Below are positions 1 to 7,866 of a stretch of 11,040 nt of DNA, one piece after another. Origin of the DNA: Anaerolinea sp. GTDB lineage: Bacteria > Chloroflexota > Anaerolineae > Anaerolineales > Anaerolineaceae. Under the pieces are notes generated by a model, which was given only the letters and a program-made list of their open reading frames with translations, did not search any database and was not told the origin of the DNA. Numbering within the stretch: the first letter of the stretch is position 1; each line of letters opens with the position of its first letter. Where the stretch lies: contig PNNU01000071.1 of NCBI GenBank assembly GCA_013824385.1, positions 1 through 11,040 on the forward strand, read 5' to 3'. The position numbers and the translations under genes were made by a program.

Positions 1-684
1 AATCAAGCGGTAGATTCCGCGGGCTACCACTTCGGCGGGGATGGCCATATTTTCGGCAGGAACATTGCCACCGTTTTTGTGGCTGCGGGCGGCATCAAAG
101 AATTCAGTTTGGATCGGGCCAAGGCGAGCTACCGATGCGGTCACATGGCTGCCGCGAAGTTCACGATACAGCGAAGATGTAAAGGCATCCAAAAAGGCTT
201 TTGAAGCGGAATATAAAGCGATACCTTGTTCAGGCAGTTTGCCGGCAACTGACCCAATATTGATGATATGCCCATAACTTCTTTGCAGCATGCCTGGCAA
301 CACAAGATGAGTCAGATGAGCCACCGCCTCAATGTTGATGGCAATAAGATCTTTACCTGTTTTCCAATGCATGGTTTCGTAATGACCGTACCAGCCAAAA
401 CCGGCATTGTTAATCAAGATATCCGGTTGTAGTTGTTCTCTCTCTAGCACAGCCATCAAATCGATACGCGACTGTTCGAGGGATAGATCCGCTTCAAAAA
501 AAAAGGCTTCACCGTTTTGATTTTTGATTTGTTCAACGACTGAAGCCAATTTATCTTTACGTCGGGCAACCAACAAAACGGTGAATCCCTTTGAAGCGAG
601 GAATTCAGCCGTTTTGGCGCCGATACCGCTAGACGCGCCGGTGATGAGTACTGTTTTTGAGTTGTTATTTTTTAGGATGCTCAT
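1..684 (-). CDS. Short-chain dehydrogenase/reductase (SDR), 3' end beyond the window
   Basis: The first 228 residues of a classical SDR oxidoreductase are present; the C-terminus lies off the left edge. Visible family motifs are the Rossmann nucleotide-binding signature TGASSGIG (residues 15-22), the NNAG structural motif (92-95), the catalytic serine in NIGSVAG (about S145) and the YSASK active-site motif (Y158, K162). An Arg-Arg after the second strand (VARRKDKL, about 41-42) would favour NADP(H); that is inference. The family reduces or oxidises carbonyl/hydroxyl groups, and the substrate cannot be told from sequence. The ATG at 684-682 is the only sensible start before the Rossmann motif. 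The GGGG upstream is very close to the ATG, so initiation may depend on coupling to the gene ahead, whose stop is 8 bp away. The two genes therefore look like one operon. No frameshift is seen in the visible part. Confidence 0.93.
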   Translation of the reverse strand, partial: MSILKNNNSKTVLITGASSGIGAKTAEFLASKGFTVLLVARRKDKLASVVEQIKNQNGEAFFFEADLSLEQSRIDLMAVLEREQLQPDILINNAGFGWYGHYETMHWKTGKDLIAINIEAVAHLTHLVLPGMLQRSYGHIINIGSVAGKLPEQGIALYSASKAFLDAFTSSLYRELRGSHVTASVARLGPIQTEFFDAARSHKNGGNVPAENMAIPAEVVARGIYRLI

Positions 685-692
685 ATCCCCAA

Positions 693-1697
693 TTATCTAC
701 GCTTTTTTGTAAAAAGGTGAGGTACTTCTTGTTTCCACCACGAAACAGTATCAGCAAGAGAATCTTGTAGAGAACGCGGCTGATAACCCAACACTAAACG
801 TGCTTTCTGATTGCTAATGACAGCATTGGTATGTAAAGTTTCAATGCTGTAAGTGGTGAAACGAGGTTTGGACCTTGAAAGTCTGTAATAAAACTGTGTA
901 AATTTTGCCAGGAAAGCTGCGAATCGTACTGGAATATTGATAAAGGATGACTTTTGCCAGGAAACCAATTCCTTCACCAAACGCCACATGTCTGCCACTC
1001 TGATCAATTCACCAGACAAAATATAGATTTGACCAACTTTCCCCTTTTCTCTGGCAAGGATCATACCCTGCACGACATCTCGCACGTCCACAAAATCGTA
1101 GTTTCCTTCGATTAAGAAATTAACCTTATGCAGCATCCATTCCTTAATAAGTACACCCATTTCTGAGCCTTTGTAGTCGTAGGGGCCGATCACGCCGGTG
1201 GGGCAAACGATAACCGCTGGCAATCCTTTTTTCGCGGCTTCAAGAACTGCCAGGGTGGCTTCAGCTTTTGATTGGTCATAAGCGGCGACCGCTGAATCCG
1301 GGTCAATGGGTACATTTTCATCAACCAGAACGCCGTGTGGAATACGTTTGAATGCATGGATGGAGCTGGTATGAATAAAGCGTTTAACTCCGGCAGTTTT
1401 TGCGGCTGCCAGCATGTTGGATGTACCATTTACGTTAACGTCATGCACGAAATCATCCTTGCCGGGCATGATCGATATGATGCCCGCCAGGTGAAATACA
1501 TAATCCACGCCTTCAAATGCCGGAGCTAAACAGCAGGTATCCAGCACATTGCCTTCCATTATTTCAATATCCAGACCTTTTAATGGAGTTAGATCTTCAC
1601 CAGGTAAAAGCAACACGCGGACTTTTTCACCCCTTTTTACCAATTCTTTAACCAAGACATTACCAATATGTCCAGTCGCTCCTGTAACCAAGTTCAT
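693..1697 (-). CDS. NAD-dependent epimerase/dehydratase (extended SDR)
   Basis: This 334-residue protein has the extended-SDR architecture. The N-terminal nucleotide-binding motif TGATGHIG sits at residues 5-12, an HLAG segment at 69-72, a catalytic-type Ser pair in HTSSIHAF (111-112), and the YxxxK motif as Y140/K144 (YDQSK). A VDVRDVV segment (204-210) is typical of dihydroflavonol-reductase-like and hopanoid-associated epimerase-like members. Family members act on nucleotide sugars, steroids or flavonoid-like carbonyls; the substrate here is not identifiable. The length is normal for the group. The ATG at 1697 is supported by AGGAG about 6-7 nt upstream. The SDR gene downstream follows after 8 bp, suggesting co-transcription and perhaps successive steps of one reductive pathway (inference). 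The C-terminus is basic (KKRR). Confidence 0.92.
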   Translation of the reverse strand: MNLVTGATGHIGNVLVKELVKRGEKVRVLLLPGEDLTPLKGLDIEIMEGNVLDTCCLAPAFEGVDYVFHLAGIISIMPGKDDFVHDVNVNGTSNMLAAAKTAGVKRFIHTSSIHAFKRIPHGVLVDENVPIDPDSAVAAYDQSKAEATLAVLEAAKKGLPAVIVCPTGVIGPYDYKGSEMGVLIKEWMLHKVNFLIEGNYDFVDVRDVVQGMILAREKGKVGQIYILSGELIRVADMWRLVKELVSWQKSSFINIPVRFAAFLAKFTQFYYRLSRSKPRFTTYSIETLHTNAVISNQKARLVLGYQPRSLQDSLADTVSWWKQEVPHLFTKKRR

Positions 1698-1800
1698 ATT
1701 ATTCTCCTGAAGTATACAGTTTTAGACAGATTCATTGTATAAGTTGAAGCAAAAAGATACAGGTTACTTAAGATAGATTGGAAGTCATACCAGGGATAGA

Positions 1801-1834
1801 TTAAATAAAATAGCCGGGTTCAATACCCGGCTAT
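1801..1834 (-). terminator. Intrinsic terminator after hpf
   Basis: A perfect 10-bp inverted repeat, ATAGCCGGGT and ACCCGGCTAT, flanks a 5-nt loop at 1810-1834. On the minus strand it is followed by TTTTATTTAA, giving the classic GC-rich hairpin plus U-rich tail. It lies about 20 bp beyond the hpf stop codon and so should end the pilus-comF-hpf transcript before the epimerase gene. Confidence 0.9.
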
Positions 1835-1852
1835 CGAGTCAGTACAAAAAGA

Positions 1853-2413
1853 TTATCCGACTTTAGGCTCAATCAAGCCCAGGTTGCCGTCACGACGTTT
1901 GTAGAGCACGTTGATTGAATTGGTATTGATGTTGAAGAAGATAAAGAAATCTTCATGCGCAACCAACGCCATTTGTTCAACAGCCTCGTTCTCATCCATG
2001 GGGATGAGCGTAAAGGATTTGCGTCTGACGATGGCAGACATCGCACCCTCTTCAGCTTCCGGTTCGTGATTGATTACCTCGGATGCGGGTACTCCGTCTC
2101 CTCTGCCGTGGGCTCTCTTACCTTTGAATCGTTCAATCTGTCTTTGCATTTTATCGGTCGCATTATCAATGGCAGTCAGCATATCCGCATTGCGTTCTTC
2201 CGTGCGTAAAACAAAGCCTTTGCCGGTCAGTGTGATTTGAGCTACTTCGCGATCAGATCGATTTCTGGCTGATTTTGAATAGGATAAATCAAATTTCATC
2301 GCTTCTATTCCTGGTAATAATCTTTCCAACCTTGGTACTTTTTTTTCAATATACTCTTTGATACGGTCCGTCAATTCCATGTACTTTACCGTTATTTCAA
2401 CTTTTTGTTCCAT
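1853..2413 (-). CDS. hpf: Ribosome hibernation promoting factor, long form
   Basis: This 186-residue protein matches the long HPF (HPF/RaiA-YfiA) family in length and layout. The N-terminal ribosome-binding domain covers about residues 4-98 (start VEITVKYMELTDRIKEYI). A charged linker covers about 100-125. The C-terminal dimerisation domain covers about 126-184 (IVRRKSFTLIPMDENEAVEQM, then FFIFFN and YKRRDGNLGLIEP). In other bacteria the N-domain binds the 30S decoding region and the C-domain dimerises to form inactive 100S ribosomes in stationary phase. The ATG at 2413 is preferred because GAGGAGG lies 5 nt upstream and the conserved domain starts right after it. An in-frame start at 2476 would add 21 residues encoded inside comF and has no such site. 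The gene follows comF by 13 bp and is closed by a strong terminator. Confidence 0.95.
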   Translation of the reverse strand: MEQKVEITVKYMELTDRIKEYIEKKVPRLERLLPGIEAMKFDLSYSKSARNRSDREVAQITLTGKGFVLRTEERNADMLTAIDNATDKMQRQIERFKGKRAHGRGDGVPASEVINHEPEAEEGAMSAIVRRKSFTLIPMDENEAVEQMALVAHEDFFIFFNINTNSINVLYKRRDGNLGLIEPKVG

Positions 2414-2426
2414 TGTTTCCTCCTCA

Positions 2427-3209
2427 TTAAGATAGTAAAACTGAATTGGAAGTGAAACCTTGGTGATGTTTGGCATGTCTTAAAATGGCTCTCGCCACAG
2501 ACAAACAATAGATATTTTCTGCACCTGCATCAAGGAGTGCTTTTGCACAATTCTGCATCGTGGCTCCTGTAGTGATCACATCGTCAATGACCAGTATATT
2601 TCTCTTTTTTAGTGTAGCAGGATTTGCATAAAAAGCATCCAACAAATTCGTAAATCTTTTGTTAACATCCATTTCAATCTGTGTGGATGTGTTTCTAATC
2701 CTCTTTACTGCATTGGAGGAGTGTTGGATATTCAATTGTGCGGCAAGTTGATGTGAGATCAACGCAGCCTGGTTGTAACCTCGTGACCTTAGGCGTGATC
2801 GGCTCAAGGGAATTGGGACAACCAGGTCGATCTGCCATCCAGATTTCTTGACTAAATCGACCAACGGTTTTGCCAGCATACTACCTACGGCCAGGTTTTG
2901 TTTGTATTTAAGTGAATGAATGGCTTTTTGAACAGGACCGGAATAGGATGCCCACGAAAGCATCTGAGTATAAGGAAGAGGCGCGAGGCGGCAATCTTCA
3001 CATAAACGGTCTTTATTGAAAATTGGATAACCGCATTTTTGACACAATTTGCCGTGAAGGGGCTCTATTTCTGCATAACATGCTTCGCACAAAATAAATC
3101 CCCGGCGGTCGCAATTGCAACAGCGTGGAGGATAGAGCCAATCCATACATGTCCAGAAAAGACTGGTAACGTGAAGTATAAGTTTATTGGTTTGGGTAAG
3201 TTCCGTCAA
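2427..3209 (-). CDS. comF: ComF family phosphoribosyltransferase-like protein
   Basis: This is a ComF/GntX-type protein of up to 260 residues. The N-terminal part carries zinc-ribbon cysteine pairs (PPRCCNC about 27-33, CEAC 41-44, CQKC 56-59, CEDC 70-73). The C-terminal half is a type I phosphoribosyltransferase fold, with RSRGYNQA (142-149) and the PRPP-binding loop VIDDVITTGAT (207-217). In naturally competent bacteria ComF is needed for DNA uptake across the membrane, but the family is also widespread in species not known to be competent. The longest frame begins with TTG at 3209, with GGAGG about 11 nt upstream. An internal ATG at 3146 (MDWLYPPRC) matches the usual family N-terminus but lacks a clear ribosome-binding site, so the start is uncertain. 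It lies 26 bp after tadC and 13 bp before hpf. Confidence 0.9.
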   Translation of the reverse strand: MTELTQTNKLILHVTSLFWTCMDWLYPPRCCNCDRRGFILCEACYAEIEPLHGKLCQKCGYPIFNKDRLCEDCRLAPLPYTQMLSWASYSGPVQKAIHSLKYKQNLAVGSMLAKPLVDLVKKSGWQIDLVVPIPLSRSRLRSRGYNQAALISHQLAAQLNIQHSSNAVKRIRNTSTQIEMDVNKRFTNLLDAFYANPATLKKRNILVIDDVITTGATMQNCAKALLDAGAENIYCLSVARAILRHAKHHQGFTSNSVLLS

Positions 3210-3235
3210 ATCCGTGACGACCTCCCATAATTGGA

Positions 3236-4189
3236 TTATAAGCCGCTTAAAATTCCAGATTGCATCACAGTTAAAATGGCGGGCACAAACAAAACAATCA
3301 GCAGCGATGGAAAGATCAAAAAAGCCATCGGAATTAACATCTTGATTGGTGCTTTATGAGCTTCTTCTTCGGCCAATTGACGTCGTTTAATACGCATTTG
3401 GTCTGCCTGAATTCTCAGCACTTTTGCCATACTGACACCCAGTTGCTCACTTTGGATTACTGCAGCCACAAAACTGGTCATTTCGGTGATGCCAATGTTA
3501 CCAGCCATATCTCGAAGAGCTTCACGCCGCAGTTTGCCTAATTGAATTTCTTGTATCACCCTTTGGAATGATCTTGAAAGCTGTGTATCCCATTTTTCAG
3601 CTACCTTGGATAAGGCAGCGTCGAATCCAAGACCTGCTTCAACACAAATGGTTAACAGATCCAATGCATCCGGCATGGCTCGACGAATAGCTTTCTGCCG
3701 CTTTGTAATCTTGGTGGATAATTGATATTGGGGGATAAAGAACCCAATTAAGGTAAAAATAACTGTGTATAAGAAAATCTGACCTGCAGGAAATGATTTT
3801 GCAATAACTGTCATGAAGAGAATCATGATAGCGCCAAACACAACGGCGGTAATGAATTGGGTCGCCAGAAAGATGGTTGGATCCATCGTGGAGGGACTGC
3901 CGGACAATTCGAGTTTTCGAGAAATGCTGTTCAGCCAGTTTTGGGGTGTAAATTTGATGGTGATTTCACCCAATTTTCTGGCCAACGGATAAATGACACG
4001 CTCCGTGAAAGGCTGCGACATCTCCAATTTTTCTAGATCAACCTGCTCACCGGTTCGGCTGAATTCTTCAAGACGGTCTTGCAACAGACGATCATTGACT
4101 GTCTGTGGGTTGCGTAAACCAATCATTACCAACGCAACAGCGATGATGACGATAAGTCCAATAATAACGAGAATCGGAATAATAGTCAT
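3236..4189 (-). CDS. tadC: Tad pilus assembly membrane platform protein TadC
   Basis: This 317-residue inner-membrane protein of the type II secretion F (T2SSF) superfamily partners with TadB to form the platform on which the TadA motor assembles Flp pili. Hydrophobic segments lie at about residues 3-24, 107-131, 136-153 and 283-310. The cytoplasmic T2SSF domain is between, about 170-280, with the typical AMPDALDLLTICVEAGLGFDAAL segment beginning at residue 171 and EIQLGKLRREAL near 214-225. The ATG at 4189 gives a 4-bp ATGA overlap with the tadB stop, indicating translational coupling. A longer in-frame start at 4273 would lie within tadB and add a non-family N-terminus, so it is rejected. 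Order and spacing place it last of the pilus assembly genes here, ahead of comF. Confidence 0.94.
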   Translation of the reverse strand: MTIIPILVIIGLIVIIAVALVMIGLRNPQTVNDRLLQDRLEEFSRTGEQVDLEKLEMSQPFTERVIYPLARKLGEITIKFTPQNWLNSISRKLELSGSPSTMDPTIFLATQFITAVVFGAIMILFMTVIAKSFPAGQIFLYTVIFTLIGFFIPQYQLSTKITKRQKAIRRAMPDALDLLTICVEAGLGFDAALSKVAEKWDTQLSRSFQRVIQEIQLGKLRREALRDMAGNIGITEMTSFVAAVIQSEQLGVSMAKVLRIQADQMRIKRRQLAEEEAHKAPIKMLIPMAFLIFPSLLIVLFVPAILTVMQSGILSGL

Positions 4190-5163
4190 ACTTCGATATT
4201 TCCCATTTTCTTGATCGTAAAGTATCCAGAAATGATCAAAATTACTGCCAAACCCAATGCAGAATATCCGCAAGGGATGGGACCTGAGTTGGATTCTTTG
4301 GATACCAGAAGCATAATATATTCTCGATTGATTAGATAGAGAAAAAATATGACGCCGACTGGCAGTACAGCCAATATGGTTGCTGTAATGTCCATCTGGG
4401 CGGTTAAGACCCGGATTTCACCTTTAAGGCGAATACGCTCGCGAATGGTATGAGAAATGGTATCGAGAATTTCGGCCAGATTGCCGCCGACCTCGCGCTG
4501 AACATTCATTGCTGTGATTACAAGATCCAAGTCGTCACTGGGAATGCGTCTTAACAAGTTATCAAGTGCTTTTTCGGTGGTGACACCCAATTGGATTTCC
4601 TGGACGACTCTACGGAATTCATCACTAATTGGAGAGGGAAGCTCGCGGCTGACAGACTCCATGGCTTGCATGACAGAATACCCTGCGCGCAGACCGTTCA
4701 CCATCAAACCAAGCATATCGCCTAATTGATCGTTAAACTTGATCAAGCGCCTCTTTTTTTGAGAGGAAACATAAATCCTCGGCAGGAATGCACCAATGAC
4801 AGCGCCCACCATGCCAATAAGAATGCTTTGAGAGCCAATAAACCATCCCAATATGGCCATAACAAAAGCAAAAATTACCATTAAGGCCACAAATTCGCCT
4901 GGTTTAAGTTTGAGATCCGCCTGGGCTAATTCTTTGCCAAGTTTATCGCCATAGCTTGATTTCTCAACTCTTTTGGTTAACCATTCCGTAACGGGGGTGG
5001 AAGCCTCTTTCTTTTGGGTAACGACCTGTTGCTCGGGTTCAACGTATTCACCCAAGCGTTCTTCTTCAGTGGAACGTCTGCTGTTGATTGATACCACAAT
5101 ACCAACCACAGTAAGGAGTAAAACTAGTCCACCACCAACCCAAAGAATAACTACAGGATTCAT
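4186..5163 (-). CDS. tadB: Tad pilus assembly membrane platform protein TadB
   Basis: This 325-residue protein has an N-terminal membrane segment (about 5-25), a charged stretch, then two close membrane segments (about 91-128), a T2SSF cytoplasmic domain (about 145-255) and two C-terminal membrane segments (about 257-277 and 299-316). Family landmarks include QLGDMLGLMVNGLRAGYSVMQAM starting at residue 146, EFRRVVQEIQLG (182-193) and REVGGNLAEILD (223-234). TadB and TadC are paralogous platform subunits that interact with the TadA ATPase in the cytoplasmic membrane. The ATG at 5163 has GGAAA about 5 nt upstream and follows the tadA stop by 11 bp. The end overlaps tadC by 4 bp. Confidence 0.95.
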   Translation of the reverse strand: MNPVVILWVGGGLVLLLTVVGIVVSINSRRSTEEERLGEYVEPEQQVVTQKKEASTPVTEWLTKRVEKSSYGDKLGKELAQADLKLKPGEFVALMVIFAFVMAILGWFIGSQSILIGMVGAVIGAFLPRIYVSSQKKRRLIKFNDQLGDMLGLMVNGLRAGYSVMQAMESVSRELPSPISDEFRRVVQEIQLGVTTEKALDNLLRRIPSDDLDLVITAMNVQREVGGNLAEILDTISHTIRERIRLKGEIRVLTAQMDITATILAVLPVGVIFFLYLINREYIMLLVSKESNSGPIPCGYSALGLAVILIISGYFTIKKMGNIEV

Positions 5164-5174
5164 ATCGTTTCCTA

Positions 5175-6572
5175 CTACCTATGCATTCCGATGCCAAAAA
5201 CACTTGGCGGAAGATGGATGCCAGAGGCTTCTATTTTTTCCATGAATTTTGGTCGCAATCCACTGGGACGCATACGACCAATTACTTTATTGTTTTCATA
5301 TCCCAATTGTTCAAAGACGAATATATCAGTCATGGTAATGACATCACCTTCCATGCCGGTCACTTCAGTGATATTAACCACTTTACGAGTACCGTCACGC
5401 ATACGTTCCTGGTGAACAACCAGGTCAATAGCTGAACTGACTTGTTCGCGAATGGCGCGCATGGGGATATCCATGCCTGCCATCATGACCATGGTTTCAA
5501 GACGGGATAAAGTATCGCGAGGACTATTGGAGTGCAATGTGGTCATGGAGCCATCGTGGCCGGTATTCATTGCTTGCAGCATATCGATGGCAGCTTCATC
5601 GCGAATTTCACCTACAATAATCCGATCAGGACGCATACGTAATGCGTTGACCACCAGATCCCGAATGGTAATCTCTCCCTTTCCTTCAATATTTGCTGGC
5701 CTGGATTCAAGCGTGATGACATGATCCTGCCTTAATTGCAGTTCGGCGGCATTTTCAATCGTTAAAATACGTTCATCTGAAGGGATGAAACTGGAAAGAA
5801 CATTAAGCAAGGTGGTTTTACCTGAACCTGTACCACCGGAAATTACAATATTAATCCTGGCTTTAACGGCTGCATCCAGAAACTGTAAGGCTTCGGCAGT
5901 CAACGATCCAAATTGGATCAATTGGTCGACGGTAAATGGATTTTTCGAGAATTTACGAATGGTGAGGACAGGTCCGATTAACGAGACAGGTGGAATAATG
6001 GCATTTACACGCGAACCATCTGGAAGACGGGCATCGACATAAGGACTTGATTCGTCAACCCGACGTCCAAGCGGAGCTACGATTCTTTCAATGATGCGCA
6101 TCACATGTTCGTTGCTTTCGAAGGTCAGCGGTACCTTTTGGATTTTTCCACGCCGCTCAACATAGATATTCTTCGCTCCATTGACCATAACTTCAGTGAT
6201 CGTATCGTCTTCAAGTAAAGGCTGCAACGGACCGAGTCCAAGTATTTCAGCCACGATCTGGTCAAATAACCTGGTTTTTTCAGTTCTGGATAATACAAAG
6301 TTTTCTTCAATAAGAATTTGATCAAAGAGACTCTGGATGGTTTTTCGAACCTCATTAATTTCTGTTACATCCACACTTGGATCAAGTTCTGAGAGTAATT
6401 TACTCTGCACTCTACCTTTTAGGTCCTGATATGTATCCATGGTGGTTTGACCTTGAGGGGTGAGTGGTTTACGCGCTTGTAGAGGTGAAGGATTAGAACC
6501 AGAAGAAGAACTTCCGCCTTGATTGGAAGGGTTCTGATTTTCACCGGATTGAATTCGTTTTAAAATTGACAT
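5175..6572 (-). CDS. tadA: Tad pilus assembly motor ATPase TadA/CpaF
   Basis: This 465-residue secretion ATPase of the type II/IV family should power Flp pilus assembly from the cytoplasmic face of the TadB/TadC platform. Visible motifs are Walker A GGTGSGKTT (246-254), an acidic TIENAAEL segment (271-278), Walker B RIIVGEIRD (317-325, with E322) and the histidine region GHDGSMTTLHSNS (338-350). The N-domain carries GLGPLQPLL (112-120) and VMVNGAKNIYVERRGKI (128-144), both characteristic of CpaF. The first 45 or so residues form a Ser/Gly/Gln/Pro-rich, presumably disordered tether. The ATG at 6572 has GAGGAG and AGGT upstream. The gene lies 23 bp after the CpaE-like gene and 11 bp before tadB, consistent with one operon. 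Confidence 0.96.
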   Translation of the reverse strand: MSILKRIQSGENQNPSNQGGSSSSGSNPSPLQARKPLTPQGQTTMDTYQDLKGRVQSKLLSELDPSVDVTEINEVRKTIQSLFDQILIEENFVLSRTEKTRLFDQIVAEILGLGPLQPLLEDDTITEVMVNGAKNIYVERRGKIQKVPLTFESNEHVMRIIERIVAPLGRRVDESSPYVDARLPDGSRVNAIIPPVSLIGPVLTIRKFSKNPFTVDQLIQFGSLTAEALQFLDAAVKARINIVISGGTGSGKTTLLNVLSSFIPSDERILTIENAAELQLRQDHVITLESRPANIEGKGEITIRDLVVNALRMRPDRIIVGEIRDEAAIDMLQAMNTGHDGSMTTLHSNSPRDTLSRLETMVMMAGMDIPMRAIREQVSSAIDLVVHQERMRDGTRKVVNITEVTGMEGDVITMTDIFVFEQLGYENNKVIGRMRPSGLRPKFMEKIEASGIHLPPSVFGIGMHR

Positions 6573-6595
6573 TTACCTGGTCTCCTCAGACCTAA

Positions 6596-7831
6596 TTACA
6601 ACGAGGGATTTTCTTGGTCTTTCTGAATCCTGGAGCGAATTACCTCCACGAGAGAAACAACGGCTTTGCCGGCTGGGGCAACTTTGTTATCCACCATGAA
6701 AGGCACACCCCTGTTCATTGCACTGGTTATTATCCGTTCTTCAAAGGGGATGGCTACCAAAACAGGTTGTTTCAAACTTTCGCCTACCCTTTCAGGTGAA
6801 ATTGCGATGCGTTTATCATAGCGGTTCATCACAAAGAGGATTTTTTCTCTCGCTATACCTGAAGCATCGGCCAGATTTAAGAATTGATTGGTGGTTTTTA
6901 TAGAGGGAATATCTTGAGTGGTAATCAAAACGATATAGTCGGCTATATCCAGGCATGTTTGAACCACTTCTGTGAGGTAAGAGGTTGTATCGATGACGAT
7001 GAAGTTATACATTTGTTTAAGATAATTCAAAACCTTGGAGACCGGTTCGCCTTTGTGCACATCATTAAGCTCAGGGTCTTTAGGGGAGGGCATCATATGC
7101 AGCCCGGTTAATTTGTTTTCGACCATAACATCTTCAATAATCTCAGGGTCAAGTTCATTCGCCCGGTCAACTAAATCAAGGATAGAGTTTTTACCATGTT
7201 CATTCAAAAAGACTGCCACATTCCCATAGAGGAGGTTCGCATCCACAATGGCGACTTTATTATCCTGCGTTTTCAATCCAACGCTCAAGTTTGTGGCGAT
7301 GGTGGTGCAGCCTGCTCCGCCTTTGGGGCTGTAGACACAAATGATTTTACCTAGGGTCATCTGGGGCATACGCATCAGCATTTGTGGTGAAAGCGGACCG
7401 GTCATGGCGTTTGGTTGAAAGACCGGGGTCTGTTTGATTTTTTCTTCATGGGCCAGATCACCGGCGCGACGAATGGCGGCGGTCAGTTCATCAATCATGG
7501 GGGGTTTGGTTAAAAAGTCGCGTGCGCCTGCCAGCATGGCTTTGCGCATATAATTGGCGTCATTTTGAACTGACAGCACCACGATTTGAATATAGGGCAC
7601 TTTTTTGCGAATAGCCTCGGTGGCAGTGATACCATCCATATCAGGCATGTTGATATCCATCACAATCACGTCAGGTTTCAATTTCTGCGCGGATTCAATG
7701 GCTTCTATGCCAGTTCTACCAGTACCTACAACTTCAATGGACGAATCAAATTGAAGCATTCGCAAGATCATTTCTCGCGATTCATCAATATCATCGACCA
7801 CCACAACGTTAATTTTTTCTTGCGATCCCAT
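6596..7831 (-). CDS. cpaE: Response-regulator receiver fused to CpaE/TadZ-type MinD-like ATPase
   Basis: This 411-residue two-domain protein belongs to the CpaE/TadZ group, which localises Tad pilus assembly at the cell surface. Residues 7-125 form a receiver domain with all usual residues: D13/D14, phospho-acceptor D59 (VMDINMP), S87 and K109 (FLTKP). A linker rich in Met/Pro/Gln (about 134-160) leads to a MinD/ParA-type domain beginning KIICVYSPKGGAG. Its deviant Walker A is KGGAGCTT (170-177), where the usual P-loop lysine before Thr is cysteine. It also has VAIVDANLLYGN and a Walker B-like FIVIDTT. In many CpaE proteins the receiver is degenerate, so an intact one suggests phosphorylation control (inference). 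Adjacent GTG (7834) and ATG (7831) are both possible starts. GGAG lies 5 nt from the ATG but only 2 from the GTG, so the ATG is chosen. Confidence 0.92.
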   Translation of the reverse strand: MGSQEKINVVVVDDIDESREMILRMLQFDSSIEVVGTGRTGIEAIESAQKLKPDVIVMDINMPDMDGITATEAIRKKVPYIQIVVLSVQNDANYMRKAMLAGARDFLTKPPMIDELTAAIRRAGDLAHEEKIKQTPVFQPNAMTGPLSPQMLMRMPQMTLGKIICVYSPKGGAGCTTIATNLSVGLKTQDNKVAIVDANLLYGNVAVFLNEHGKNSILDLVDRANELDPEIIEDVMVENKLTGLHMMPSPKDPELNDVHKGEPVSKVLNYLKQMYNFIVIDTTSYLTEVVQTCLDIADYIVLITTQDIPSIKTTNQFLNLADASGIAREKILFVMNRYDKRIAISPERVGESLKQPVLVAIPFEERIITSAMNRGVPFMVDNKVAPAGKAVVSLVEVIRSRIQKDQENPSL

Positions 7832-7866
7832 CACAACTCCGGTTATTCAATGAAAAGCGACCTGTA

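Noticed and set aside
1734..1741. TATACAAT on the minus strand as -10 of the epimerase gene
   Set aside because: The position is reasonable, since a promoter is needed after the hpf terminator, but no -35 match stands at a usual distance, so I do not call it.
2414..2476. Longer in-frame start for hpf adding 21 residues
   Set aside because: The extension is encoded within the end of comF, does not resemble the family N-terminus, and the ATG at 2413 has an excellent ribosome-binding site.
3235..3240. Perfect TATAAT on the minus strand just ahead of comF
   Set aside because: It overlaps the tadC stop codon, has no matching -35 hexamer at 16-18 bp, and would leave only a very short leader; a separate comF promoter is possible but not supported.
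4190..4273. Longer in-frame start for tadC adding 28 residues
   Set aside because: It overlaps tadB deeply and adds a sequence unlike TadC; the ATGA overlap at 4186-4189 is the normal arrangement.
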